Made by a program: the position numbers and the translations under genes. Positions 1 through 7,687 of a stretch of DNA of 64,000 nt are shown in pieces; the stretch's first letter is position 1, and the number at the start of each line of letters is the position of its first letter. This DNA is from CAXBNB01 sp040222275 (GTDB taxonomy: Bacteria > Bacteroidota > Bacteroidia > Cytophagales > Cyclobacteriaceae), in NCBI GenBank assembly GCA_040222275.1, contig JAVKDJ010000094.1, positions 297,199-361,198 of the forward strand. Direction: 5' to 3'. The notes below the pieces were generated by a model. That model ran no database searches. It saw nothing but the letters and a program-made list of their open reading frames with translations, and was not told where the DNA came from.

Positions 1-543
1 CAGCAGTTTGAGAGAAGGATTGGAGCGTTTAATGGCCTGGTAAAATGAATCAAAACCTTCTGTCAGTTCTTTCATCGACAGGGCATGCTTGGAAAAGTGC
101 TTTTGGGGCACTTTATGGCAATTGGCTACAACGTCACCCGTAGATTTCATCTTATAAACCAATGAAGTACCAAAAGTAATGACCAACCAATTGGCCTTTT
201 GTAACTTTTCATCAACCTCGTCCTTCACTCGTTGCAACTTGCCGGCCAGCTCGTCTTTGGAGGTGGCAAGAAAGGAAGAATGGGCATCATAATGGTAAAA
301 CAACCCATTCGATTCCACAAATTTATCTTCTTCCCAAACCTTTGATGACAAGAGGTTAAATATAGAAATGGGATTATAAACCGTACCGAAAGGGTTGGCT
401 GTCGCATCGAATTTATGTGATTGGAGGTACCCACCTATTACGTCAGAAAAACATGAACCCATGGTGACAACCACGTCTTTCAATCCAATCTTTACTGGTG
501 AACCTGGTATTTGCAGTTCCGTTCTGAATGTTGGTCTGTCCAT
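1..543 (-). CDS. GSCFA-domain protein (3' end cut by window edge)
   Basis: The reading frame starts at the ATG at 541-543 and is still open at base 1, so only the first 181 residues are present. The family signature that names the domain is visible as GSCFS at residues 29-33, followed by NPFGTVYNP near residues 50-58 and a TFGTSLVY stretch further on. GSCFA proteins are about 300-350 residues long, are common in Bacteroidota, and have an SGNH-hydrolase-like fold; their substrate is not established. The nearest genes on the other side form the ribosomal operon, which has its own terminator, so this gene is probably transcribed separately. Identification is confident, function is not. Confidence 0.85.
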   Translation of the reverse strand, partial: MDRPTFRTELQIPGSPVKIGLKDVVVTMGSCFSDVIGGYLQSHKFDATANPFGTVYNPISIFNLLSSKVWEEDKFVESNGLFYHYDAHSSFLATSKDELAGKLQRVKDEVDEKLQKANWLVITFGTSLVYKMKSTGDVVANCHKVPQKHFSKHALSMKELTEGFDSFYQAIKRSNPSLKLL

Positions 544-589
544 ATCAAAATCCTGGCTTTATCAGCTAAGTTAGTGCTTATTACTTCTG

Positions 590-1060
590 GAAGAAAGTCA
601 ATTTCCTTTTCCCCCCGAATCAATTCCACGTGAATTTTAAGGTGCATCCGCCCGAGGGGACTTCTCCCTCCGGTCGAAGTGACGGATATAGTGAATTTTG
701 TTGCAACGTAAACTGAACTTATGCCAAAAAGTCCACAACATGCGATGGAAGTTGCCCAAACAACCTTCACCATTTTTTCCATAGAAGAATCCAGCACAAG
801 TCAAAAAGACTTGCCACAGTGGTTGCTTGTCATTTCGAATTTCCAGGTCTTGTCATGCAATACAATCGTGCGCCCCTGGCACGGGTGCTTGGGTAAAATC
901 ATTTCGCATCACCGTGTCCTCCTCCGGCGAGGCAGGAAGAAATCTTTTACAACAGGACCAGGCACGCGATACAATCTCGCGCCATCGTATGCCATTGTCA
1001 CTTCAAAGTGAGGTACGAGCGAGAAATCCCCGGTTTATATCTGGTAGTATTTCAACGGCA
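590..1060. repeat. Gene-free spacer with degenerate dispersed repeats
   Basis: About 600 bases between the GSCFA gene and the rplI terminator have no convincing gene. At about 659-685 the text reads as a CTCCCTCCGGTCGAAGTGAC repeat core, and 830-1050 contains related blocks (CCTCCTCCGGCGAGGCAGG near 919 and GAGGTACGAGCGAGAAATCC near 1010). These resemble the 'CTCCCTxCGGTCGAxATGAC' dispersed repeats at 20985-21020 and 39955-40060 in this window. They are degenerate and no target-site duplication is obvious. Confidence 0.5.
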
Positions 1061-1102
1061 GGGTTCTAACTGAAAGCACACCACAGCTAGAAGACTAAGG
1101 GC

Positions 1103-1137
1103 AAAAAAAAAGCGTATCCGTTTAAAGATACGCTTTT
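1103..1137 (-). terminator. Rho-independent terminator of rpsF-rpsR-rplI
   Basis: On the minus strand an 11-bp perfect stem (AAAAGCGTATC / GATACGCTTTT, arms 1127-1137 and 1108-1118) is followed directly by a run of T residues. It lies 22 bases after the rplI stop codon, as expected for the operon terminator. Confidence 0.9.
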
Positions 1138-1158
1138 CAAAATATTTACCGAATTGGC

Positions 1159-1599
1159 TTAGTCTTCCACCACATTCAAAGTGATCTCGTGATGCACTTC
1201 TTTGTGAAGGTCCAACTCTGCCTTGTATTCTCCGAGATTTTTGATCGAGCCGAAAGAGATTTTCTTGCGGTCAATTTCAAATCCTTTAGCAGCCAATGCA
1301 TCTGCTACCTGCAGGGCAGTCACAGCACCGAATATTTTACCAGACTCACCAGCTTTGGCCTTTATTTCAAGAACCATTTCACCGATAGAGTCGGCAACAG
1401 CCTGAGCATCTTGTCTCAGCTTTTCAGCCTTGTGTGAATGCTGCTTGATGATTTCATCTATTTTCTTTCTATTGGAATTGTTGGCCAAAATAGCCATCCC
1501 TTGAGGGATCAAATAATTCCTTCCGTAACCTGGCTTTACACTTACAGTATCGTTTTTGTAACCCAGGCCCTTGATATCTTCTTTTAATATTACGTCCAT
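1159..1599 (-). CDS. rplI: 50S ribosomal protein L9
   Basis: At 146 residues this is the normal length for bL9. The N-terminal 23S rRNA-binding domain is recognisable from MDVILKEDIKGLG and the conserved VKPGYGRNYLIPQGMA (residues 21-36). A charged central helix (NSNRKKIDEIIKQ onward) leads to the C-terminal globular domain. L9 binds near the base of the L1 stalk and supports translational fidelity. It is the last gene of a tight operon behind rpsF and rpsR, 9 bases after rpsR, and is followed by a strong terminator. The gene order is the standard bacterial one. Confidence 0.97.
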   Translation of the reverse strand: MDVILKEDIKGLGYKNDTVSVKPGYGRNYLIPQGMAILANNSNRKKIDEIIKQHSHKAEKLRQDAQAVADSIGEMVLEIKAKAGESGKIFGAVTALQVADALAAKGFEIDRKKISFGSIKNLGEYKAELDLHKEVHHEITLNVVED

Positions 1600-1608
1600 G
1601 TCTAATAC

Positions 1609-1860
1609 TTATTTAAGTGAATCAGTAACATAAGGTAATATCGCAATAAGCCTTGCGCGTTTGATGGCTTGCGTCACTTTCCTTTGATATTTAGCGCTTG
1701 TACCTGTTAGCCTTCTAGGAAGAATCTTTCCTTGCTCATTCACAAATTTCAACAGGAAGTTGGCATCTTTATAATCGATGTACTTGATACCATTCTTTTT
1801 GAACCGACAATATTTCTTTTTGTTCTCGGTCCTGTTCATTGGTTCGTTTACTAGTGTCAT
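1609..1860 (-). CDS. rpsR: 30S ribosomal protein S18
   Basis: The 83-residue product carries the bS18 core: KKYCRFKKNGIKYIDYKDANFLLKFV (in two halves around residue 25) and the signature ILPRRLTGTSAKYQRKVTQ followed by KRARLIAILPY. S18 sits on the platform of the 30S subunit bound to S6, which is encoded directly upstream. The rpsF stop and the rpsR start overlap by four bases (1857-1860, ATGA), which implies translational coupling of the two partner proteins. An internal Met at residue 8 is an alternative start, but the coupling favours the one given. Confidence 0.97.
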   Translation of the reverse strand: MTLVNEPMNRTENKKKYCRFKKNGIKYIDYKDANFLLKFVNEQGKILPRRLTGTSAKYQRKVTQAIKRARLIAILPYVTDSLK

Positions 1861-2222
1861 GCTGCAGCTTCCTCCTTTCCTTCTTTTTTCTTGTTGAATG
1901 CACCACCTTTACGCTTCTCATTGTAAGCGATGGCATGCTTATCCAGAACTGTGGTCAAAAACCTCATGATCTTTTCATCCCTTCTGAATTCTGTCTCCAG
2001 AGCATCGATGAGGGTAGGTTCTGCCTTATATTCAAATAAGTGATAGAAACCTGTTTTTTTGTGCATGATCGGATAAGCCAATTTTTTAAGACCCCAGTTC
2101 TCATCGTTGATGATTTCTGCACCATTGGAGGTGAGGATCTCTTTGAACTTACCGACAGCATCCTTCATCTGTTCATCAGACAAAACGGGAGTTAAAATGA
2201 ATACCGTCTCGTAATTTCTCAT
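1857..2222 (-). CDS. rpsF: 30S ribosomal protein S6
   Basis: The 121-residue product starts MRNYETVFILTP, the usual S6 N-terminus, continues through the NWGLKKLAYPI and TGFYHLFEY segments of the fold, and ends in a lysine/glutamate-rich tail (about residues 104-121) typical of the family. S6 pairs with S18 on the 30S platform. It is the first gene of the rpsF-rpsR-rplI operon. The leader upstream carries a good Bacteroidota -7 element at 2255-2262, so transcription probably starts about 25-30 bases before the ATG. Confidence 0.97.
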   Translation of the reverse strand: MRNYETVFILTPVLSDEQMKDAVGKFKEILTSNGAEIINDENWGLKKLAYPIMHKKTGFYHLFEYKAEPTLIDALETEFRRDEKIMRFLTTVLDKHAIAYNEKRKGGAFNKKKEGKEEAAA

Positions 2223-2254
2223 TGTTTAAAATATTAGTTTAAAAATTTGAGGTG

Positions 2255-2282
2255 CAAAAGTAGTATTAAAATTCCAAACAAA
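2255..2282 (-). promoter_or_regulatory. Candidate promoter of the ribosomal operon
   Basis: On the minus strand TACTTTTG (2255-2262) matches the Bacteroidota -7 consensus TAnnTTTG exactly. Two overlapping TTTG copies lie upstream (2275-2282), the nearer-to-consensus one 16 bases away instead of the usual 19-20. The -7 box is convincing; the -33 assignment is tentative. Confidence 0.5.
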
Positions 2283-2387
2283 CACCTTTGGCAAGAATAT
2301 TTGTAACACGAGACGCTTCTAAGGTATTTCCTCACCCAAAAGAGAAAAGGGTTTTGCTCGCAAACATTGATTACACCATTGCGGGGG

Positions 2388-3002
2388 TTAAGATGTGCTT
2401 AGTTTTCTTTCAACCAATTTCAATACTCTGGAAGCAACATCAAAAGAATTTTGAACGTCGTGCTTGTCATAAAAATCATCTACCCTGGTAAGACCAGCTA
2501 AATGAATTTTATTGCGCTTATCCCTTAGTTCTTCTACTTCTTGAAACAAACCATCCTCTAGCAGTCTAGCCCTTTTGCATGCCCTATTGATTTCCATAAA
2601 ATTGGTGTTTGACCTCAGCTTCACTGGTTTTTCCCTTAAATGAATACCGCAAATTTCCAATGAGTCCTGCGTTTTATAAAGAACTTTCTTATTGGAATAG
2701 ACTTGCTCTACTCCCATGATTTTACCTTCTTTTAAAATTCCTTTTTTTATAAGCGCATCCAGCATATAATGAAGGGCTCCCTCAACGATAGACGCAGTAT
2801 TTAAGATGACATTTTTGAATATGGAATAGGAAACAGGGCCTTGAAGCGTCACCTTTTCCTGAAGGGTGATCAAAAAGATCACGTATTGGAATGAAATGGA
2901 TAAGTTGGTTCTTAAAATATTATTTTGGATGAAACTAAATCTTTCTTCCAAATATTCTATTTCCGGAATGTTTTGTTCAAGCTGATCTTTCAGGTTTTTC
3001 AT
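2388..3002 (-). CDS. HEPN-like hypothetical protein
   Basis: I do not recognise a named family, but the all-helical composition and two motifs suggest a HEPN fold. One is the NTASIVEGALHYML helix at about residues 67-80. The other is LRDKRNKIHL near the C-terminus, whose R160-x6-H167 spacing fits the Rx4-6H motif of HEPN ribonucleases. The start given (M of MKNLKDQLEQ) shortens the overlap with the upstream small gene to 26 bases; an earlier ATG at 3023 would add seven residues. It is co-transcribed with the 62-residue gene at 2977-3165. A toxin/RNase role is an inference; it may also be a nucleotide-binding HEPN without RNase activity. Confidence 0.6.
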   Translation of the reverse strand: MKNLKDQLEQNIPEIEYLEERFSFIQNNILRTNLSISFQYVIFLITLQEKVTLQGPVSYSIFKNVILNTASIVEGALHYMLDALIKKGILKEGKIMGVEQVYSNKKVLYKTQDSLEICGIHLREKPVKLRSNTNFMEINRACKRARLLEDGLFQEVEELRDKRNKIHLAGLTRVDDFYDKHDVQNSFDVASRVLKLVERKLSTS

Positions 3003-3165
3003 CCTCGGTGGTAAGTAGCGCACTCAAAGAGCTATATCCCATATTCTTCAAAGAATTACCTAACTTCTTGTTCGAACTAACACCAAAATCCCGCCCATAC
3101 TTCCGTTCTATTGCTTTCATTTTGGAGTTGCTACTTTTCTTCTGAAATAATTGTTCCTTGCCCAT
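2977..3165 (-). CDS. Small basic protein, partner of the HEPN-like gene
   Basis: This 62-residue protein starts MGKEQLFQKK, is rich in Lys and Ser in its first half and becomes acidic at the end (TTEDEKPERSA). It has no signal peptide or recognisable domain. Its 3' end overlaps the start of the HEPN-like gene, so the two are almost certainly one transcription unit. A short partner gene placed upstream of a HEPN gene resembles a toxin-antitoxin arrangement, but nothing in the sequence proves antitoxin function. The only candidate regulatory feature is a hairpin (AGGGGTT / AACCCCT, 3209-3234) between it and rsmG. Confidence 0.55.
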   Translation of the reverse strand: MGKEQLFQKKSSNSKMKAIERKYGRDFGVSSNKKLGNSLKNMGYSSLSALLTTEDEKPERSA

Positions 3166-3247
3166 AGTTCAAATATATCCAATTCGTAATTAAAATTAAT
3201 GACCATTTAGGGGTTTACGTTAAATATAACCCCTTAGGACAGGCACT

Positions 3248-3874
3248 CTATTGCGCCGGCACATATACCAGCTTCTTGGTCTCAAAAAATTCCTCGCTAA
3301 AGTATTGTGGCAGGTCGTACAACTTGTACCTTAATTTTGATTCCTTCAATTCATCCTGAAGGTCTCCCCCTTTCAAATAGAGGATACCATTCTTCAGTTC
3401 GTGGTTGGATTCTTTGTTGAATTTGCCTTTCACCCAACCGTAAAATGGTTTTAATCGGGTGACGGCCCTGCTCACCACAAAATCGTACTTGGCGTCCACT
3501 TCTTCTGCCCTTGCTTTTGTGGCCTCCACGTTGCGCAGGCCCAGGGATTCGGCCACATTGTTCACTACCCTGATCTTCTTGCCGATAGAGTCCACCAGAT
3601 GAAAGCTAACATCAGGAAACATGACCGCAAGCGGAATGCCCGGAAAACCTCCGCCCGTACCCACATCCAAAATACGGCTACCAGGCCGGAACTGTACAAC
3701 CCTGGCTATTGCCAGCGAATGCAACACATGACGGATGTATAACTCATCTATGTCCTTCCTGCTCACTACATTGATCCTGGCATTCCATTCTTTATACAGT
3801 GGCCCCATCCGCTCAAACTGATCAATTTGGTTTGGTGTAAGCTCAGGGAAATATTTTTTTATCTGATCTGTCAA
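3248..3874 (-). CDS. rsmG: 16S rRNA (guanine527-N7)-methyltransferase RsmG
   Basis: The 208-residue product has the GidB/RsmG layout: an N-terminal helical region with MGPLYKEWNARINVVSRKD (residues 23-41), the SAM-binding motif ILDVGTGGGFPGIPLAV at 68-84, an acidic loop-closing segment FHLVDS (91-96) and the VSRAV motif at 134-138. It methylates G527 in the 530 loop of 16S rRNA using S-adenosylmethionine; loss gives low-level streptomycin resistance in other bacteria. Here it follows a conserved small gene by 70 bases and is not linked to gidA/mnmG. Confidence 0.95.
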   Translation of the reverse strand: MTDQIKKYFPELTPNQIDQFERMGPLYKEWNARINVVSRKDIDELYIRHVLHSLAIARVVQFRPGSRILDVGTGGGFPGIPLAVMFPDVSFHLVDSIGKKIRVVNNVAESLGLRNVEATKARAEEVDAKYDFVVSRAVTRLKPFYGWVKGKFNKESNHELKNGILYLKGGDLQDELKESKLRYKLYDLPQYFSEEFFETKKLVYVPAQ

Positions 3875-3943
3875 AAGTGCGGATTTTTAAAACTGCTATC
3901 TGTAAGGCATGTACAATGTGAGGTTTATCACCAAAGGGAACCA

Positions 3944-4474
3944 TCAACCTCCACTGCCTTTGAACCCATCTTCCCTGTATTTGAACAGGATATTGAAGCT
4001 GGTGAGGCTACCATATATCCGTGTAATGTATTGCTGAAGGTTTACTTTTTCCTCGTCTGATAGCTTTGAGCTGTTTACCCGCTGTTCCATTACCCTGAGC
4101 CTGTCTCGTACCATGACAATCTTATGAAAAAAACTATCCACTGGAAGCTCGTACGGCTTGAGGTCGGGGTTTCCCGGATGAAACACCAACTTGCCACCAA
4201 TCCATTTATCTCCTAAGTCAACCAATTCCTGTGTATCAGTCAACGAAGAGAGCATTCTGCCCAATGTTTCTTCCACCAGTTGCAGGCTGATCAGGTCTTG
4301 TGACGGCTCCACCAATTCTATGATTTCAAGATCATCCGTTTGCTTGGACATTTCTTTGTTGCCATGATTGACAAAGGTGATCATGTAGTCATCGCTCGTC
4401 ACCTGTACCACTATCCCAACGCCCCACTCGCTGTGCCTTACCCTCGATCCTATTCCTAAATAAATATCTTCCAT
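3944..4474 (-). CDS. Conserved protein with a Tudor/CarD-like N-terminal motif
   Basis: This 176-residue soluble protein opens with GIGSRVRHSEWGVGIVVQV (about residues 7-25). That pattern is reminiscent of the small beta-barrel in CarD N-termini and UvrD/PcrA C-terminal Tudor domains ('V.H..fG.G.V'). The remainder (60-176) is predicted helical and amphipathic, ending in a glycine-rich tail. I believe similar proteins are conserved across Cytophagales next to housekeeping genes, but know of no assigned function. A nucleic-acid or RNA-polymerase contact role is only suggested by the barrel motif. It sits just upstream of rsmG on the same strand. Confidence 0.6.
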   Translation of the reverse strand: MEDIYLGIGSRVRHSEWGVGIVVQVTSDDYMITFVNHGNKEMSKQTDDLEIIELVEPSQDLISLQLVEETLGRMLSSLTDTQELVDLGDKWIGGKLVFHPGNPDLKPYELPVDSFFHKIVMVRDRLRVMEQRVNSSKLSDEEKVNLQQYITRIYGSLTSFNILFKYREDGFKGSGG

Positions 4475-4641
4475 AGTGTTTTAAAAAATTGCTTGTCTTT
4501 ATACGGTTTCAGCAACCCTGTAGGGTGTATAATACCCCTGCCAAACTACATGATGAGGCAGATGCCCCTAAATGGCGGTGCAAATACCCAAACATCAGCG
4601 TTAACACCGAAACAGGATTGCCAAAAAACCTTTGTTAAAAA

Positions 4642-5526
4642 TTAGATTTTCAAAGTGTTGATGTGGTCGTAAGCCTTCTTCAAATTACCAAAAGGATCGT
4701 CCGTGCGCTCATCTTCCACAAAGTAATATTCCAGTCCGGCCTTGTCTTTTACATTAAAAATAGATTGGAAATCAATGATCCCCTCACCTACTGTGGTTTG
4801 GTCTAGATTGGATGCAGCGTCTTTCACATGAAAGAGGCTGAACCGTCCCGGGTACTTATCGATAAGGGCGAGCGGCTCATGTCCTCCCTTTTTCACCCAA
4901 TACAAGTCGGCTTCAAAAGAAACAAGATCAGGCTGGGTATTGTCCAGCATCACATGCAGGGGAACTTCCCCGTTGGTGGCTTCAAATTCGAAGGCGTGGT
5001 TGTGGTAGCAAAACTTCACACCCGATCCCTTGAACAGTTCACCGACAGCATTCAGGTTGTCTGCTACTTTTCGATAATCGCTCCTCAGTTCATCTGCCAG
5101 ATAGGGGATCACCAAATACTTGATACCTGCTTGCTGGGATGCCTCTATCACCGCGGGCGCCTCTTCAGGGGTGAAATAGGTGCTGTGTGAAGAAATGAGC
5201 TGCATCCCCAGGTCGTTCACTATTTTCTTATACTCCCCAGGGGCCATACCATAGAGTTTGCCATCGAGGGTGAGGCCATAGGCCTCAATGTATTTATACC
5301 CTATATCGGCTATTTTTTTCATAGAACCGGCAAAATCTTCTTTGAGCGCATCCCTTACGGAATAAGCCTGCATGCCCATGTCTTTGGGAACGATTTTAGC
5401 AACTGATGGAGTATCCTGTCCGGAGGCCTCCTGGGGCTTTTGTTTGGTGGTGCATGCCATAGGGGCAATCATTGCCCCTGCAGCAGCCAAAGACCCTGTT
5501 TTGATAAATTTCCTTCTGCTTGTCAT
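4642..5526 (-). CDS. Secreted sugar phosphate isomerase/epimerase family protein
   Basis: The protein begins with a twin-arginine signal (SRRKFIK, residues 3-9) followed by an alanine-rich segment and a lipobox-like MACT, so it is probably exported by Tat and lipid-anchored in the periplasm. The mature part is a xylose-isomerase-like TIM barrel: GMQAYSVRDAL, ADIGYKYIEAYG, ISSHSTYF, FCYHNHAFEF and SFEADLYWVKKGG carry the conserved His/Glu/Asp positions of the family. Length (294) is normal. In Bacteroidota such proteins act on carbohydrate catabolic intermediates, often inositol-like or keto sugars. The substrate cannot be told here, as no sugar operon surrounds it. Confidence 0.85.
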   Translation of the reverse strand: MTSRRKFIKTGSLAAAGAMIAPMACTTKQKPQEASGQDTPSVAKIVPKDMGMQAYSVRDALKEDFAGSMKKIADIGYKYIEAYGLTLDGKLYGMAPGEYKKIVNDLGMQLISSHSTYFTPEEAPAVIEASQQAGIKYLVIPYLADELRSDYRKVADNLNAVGELFKGSGVKFCYHNHAFEFEATNGEVPLHVMLDNTQPDLVSFEADLYWVKKGGHEPLALIDKYPGRFSLFHVKDAASNLDQTTVGEGIIDFQSIFNVKDKAGLEYYFVEDERTDDPFGNLKKAYDHINTLKI

Positions 5527-5654
5527 AAGTTCTTTACTGGTTTAGTTCTGGTTTTGATTTTGGGGGCACAATTTAAGAAAACAATTGCTAGATCATGTTC
5601 AAATTTGATCAAAAAACACAAAACCATCTGTCTATTTCACCTGCACAAGACCCT

Positions 5655-6407
5655 TTACTCGGCATGATCCAGTTGATACTTTCGATACTGCTTAACGGCA
5701 TCAGGCAAAACCTTGATCAGGTCGTATGTATTGCTTCGGCATATATAGCCTGTAGAAATTCCGGACACATGAAAAAAGTCCCGATAATAGTATTCATCCA
5801 GGTAGATATTGAGCAGTTTCAGCACTTGGGTTAGTTTATCACTGGCCTGCTCAAATTCTATATTCTCTTTTTTATTTTTCTTTTGCAGCTGGTAGTATTT
5901 CTTTTCTTCCTTGTAAGATTTACTAAACAAGCGATATATGGCAGTCATAGGACTTGCCAATGCACCCAACCCCATGTGGTAGTCTTCTTCCGCTTTATGT
6001 TCCGGGTAACGAATTCCAGGCACCTTCATAGGTTTTCTTTCTGGTTTTTTCAAAATAGTATTGGCCTGATACAGTCCCTTCACCTCCACCGCATCGAGTC
6101 GAACTATGCTTCTTTTCATTGATACCAGCAACTCATCGTCACCATCCACTATCAGGGAAAGTGAGTCGTATCCCACGCTGGTGAAGTGCAGAGTATCCAA
6201 CTGATGGACACTCAGGCTAAACCGTCCATTGATATCGGACACTGTACCCGTGTGGGGCTGTAAGTACACATGTACTCCGGGCAGATCTTCCAGACTCTCT
6301 GCATCTATTAAGATACCGGATACAATTATTTCCTGGGCGCATACCACCGACCTGACACAAAGCATGACCAGGCACAATAGGGCAATACGAAGTGGAAATG
6401 ATTTCAT
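5655..6407 (-). CDS. Carboxypeptidase-regulatory-like domain protein
   Basis: A cleavable signal peptide (residues 1-24, ending VCAQ) is followed by a complete carboxypeptidase D regulatory-like beta-sandwich: IIVSGILIDAESLEDLPGVHVYL, GTVSDINGRFSLSV and LHFTSVGYDSL (about 26-95). This is the same module that forms the N-terminus of SusC-type receptors, here without a TonB plug or barrel. The second half (110-250) is charged, predicted helical and of unknown role. The protein is probably periplasmic or surface-exposed. It is divergent from the epimerase gene, about 120 bases away, and no operon partner is evident. Confidence 0.8.
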   Translation of the reverse strand: MKSFPLRIALLCLVMLCVRSVVCAQEIIVSGILIDAESLEDLPGVHVYLQPHTGTVSDINGRFSLSVHQLDTLHFTSVGYDSLSLIVDGDDELLVSMKRSIVRLDAVEVKGLYQANTILKKPERKPMKVPGIRYPEHKAEEDYHMGLGALASPMTAIYRLFSKSYKEEKKYYQLQKKNKKENIEFEQASDKLTQVLKLLNIYLDEYYYRDFFHVSGISTGYICRSNTYDLIKVLPDAVKQYRKYQLDHAE

Positions 6408-6528
6408 TCAATCTGGTATATACACAATAGCAATGCACCCTGCGCCCACTAAGTTGCAGGTAAGTTCAATGCACCTCGATTTTTCCTGACAGAATTTTAT
6501 CCTGCCATTTCTTTTCTAGGTTTGCGAT

Positions 6529-7521
6529 ATGAAAAAGATTTCGCTCGTTACCGGAGGAGCTGGTTTTATTGGCTCCCATGTTGTCAATCACCTGGTGGCA
6601 TTGGGGCATCAGGTTGTGGTATTGGACGACCTATCTGGTGGCCGGAAAGAAAATGTCCACCCATCGGCTACCCTGCATATTGGCTCGGTCACGGATACCA
6701 AATTTGTAAATAGCCTGTTCGAAACTTACAGGTTCACTTATGTCTATCACCTGGCTGCCTATGCAGCAGAAGGACTGAGTCATTTTATTCGGAGATTCAA
6801 CTATGAGAATAACGTACTGGGAAGTATAAACCTGATCAATGCGGCGGTAAATTACGAGATAGAATGCTTTGTTTTCAGTTCATCTGTAGCCGTGTATGGC
6901 GTGCACGATTCTATCCTTAACGAGAACACTACTCCAAAACCGGCTGATCCTTACGGCATAGCCAAGTATGCTGTAGAGCTGGATCTGCAAAATGCCAACG
7001 AAATGTTTGGCCTCAACTATGTAATCTTTCGTCCCCACAACGTATATGGCCCTCAGCAGCACATAGGCGACAAGTATCGCAACGTGGTGGGCATTTTCAT
7101 GAACCAACTACTTAGTGGAAAACAGCTTACGATTTTTGGAGACGGAAACCAAACCCGGGCATTCACTTACATAGATGACGTAGCTCCTTACATTGCCCAA
7201 GCCACAGGCATAGAAGGTGCATGGAACCGCACCTTTAACATAGGCTGTGACGAGTCGTACACAGTAAATGAACTGGCTGAAGCCGTCTGCAAAGCAATGT
7301 ATGCCCAACAGCCCATACAACATCTGGCAGCCAGGCAGGAAGCCGATCATGCCCGTGCCTCACACGACCTTTTCAGACAGATATTTAACCCCTCGCCCAC
7401 AACCTCTCTTACCGATGGCCTGGCACAAATGGCCGTATGGGCCAAGAGCATGGGGTCGTTGACCCCCACTAAATTTGGTGCTATCGAAATTAAAAAGAAC
7501 CTGCCCCCCAGTTGGCGGTAA
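6529..7521 (+). CDS. NAD-dependent nucleotide-sugar epimerase/dehydratase
   Basis: This is an extended short-chain dehydrogenase of 330 residues. The Rossmann motif TGGAGFIGS is at 8-16, the NAD-ribose acidic residues LDD at 32-34, the catalytic Ser cluster FSSS at 116-119 and the YxxxK pair at Y142/K146 (PYGIAKYA). FRPHNVYGPQQ and NIGCDESYTV are typical of UDP-glucose 4-epimerase-like enzymes. It probably supplies an activated hexose for surface glycans, matching the glycosyltransferase that follows at 7688. A TAGGTTTG box at 6517-6524 fits the -7 consensus but lies only five bases before the ATG. Confidence 0.9.
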   Translation: MKKISLVTGGAGFIGSHVVNHLVALGHQVVVLDDLSGGRKENVHPSATLHIGSVTDTKFVNSLFETYRFTYVYHLAAYAAEGLSHFIRRFNYENNVLGSINLINAAVNYEIECFVFSSSVAVYGVHDSILNENTTPKPADPYGIAKYAVELDLQNANEMFGLNYVIFRPHNVYGPQQHIGDKYRNVVGIFMNQLLSGKQLTIFGDGNQTRAFTYIDDVAPYIAQATGIEGAWNRTFNIGCDESYTVNELAEAVCKAMYAQQPIQHLAARQEADHARASHDLFRQIFNPSPTTSLTDGLAQMAVWAKSMGSLTPTKFGAIEIKKNLPPSWR

Positions 7522-7687
7522 ACCACAGATTCAACAGGTTACTTAGAGCCAGTTGAACCCATTGATGAGCACGATTTACCCTAAATCAAAAAAACAGGAA
7601 GTTTTTAATGGCGTTTGAACCTGTCTCTACCGTATGAGGCTGCCGATCTTTAGACGAAATCATTAGCTTTGCCAGCCAAAAAAACTT

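Noticed and set aside
492..797. 101-codon minus-strand reading frame with a hydrophobic N-terminus
   Set aside because: It overlaps the GSCFA start by 52 bases and its middle is a translation of a dispersed CCGGAGGG-type repeat, so it is unlikely to be a gene.
3209..3234. rsmG terminator
   Set aside because: AGGGGTT/AACCCCT can pair, but the stem is seven bases with a long loop and no T-run, so it is not listed as a terminator.
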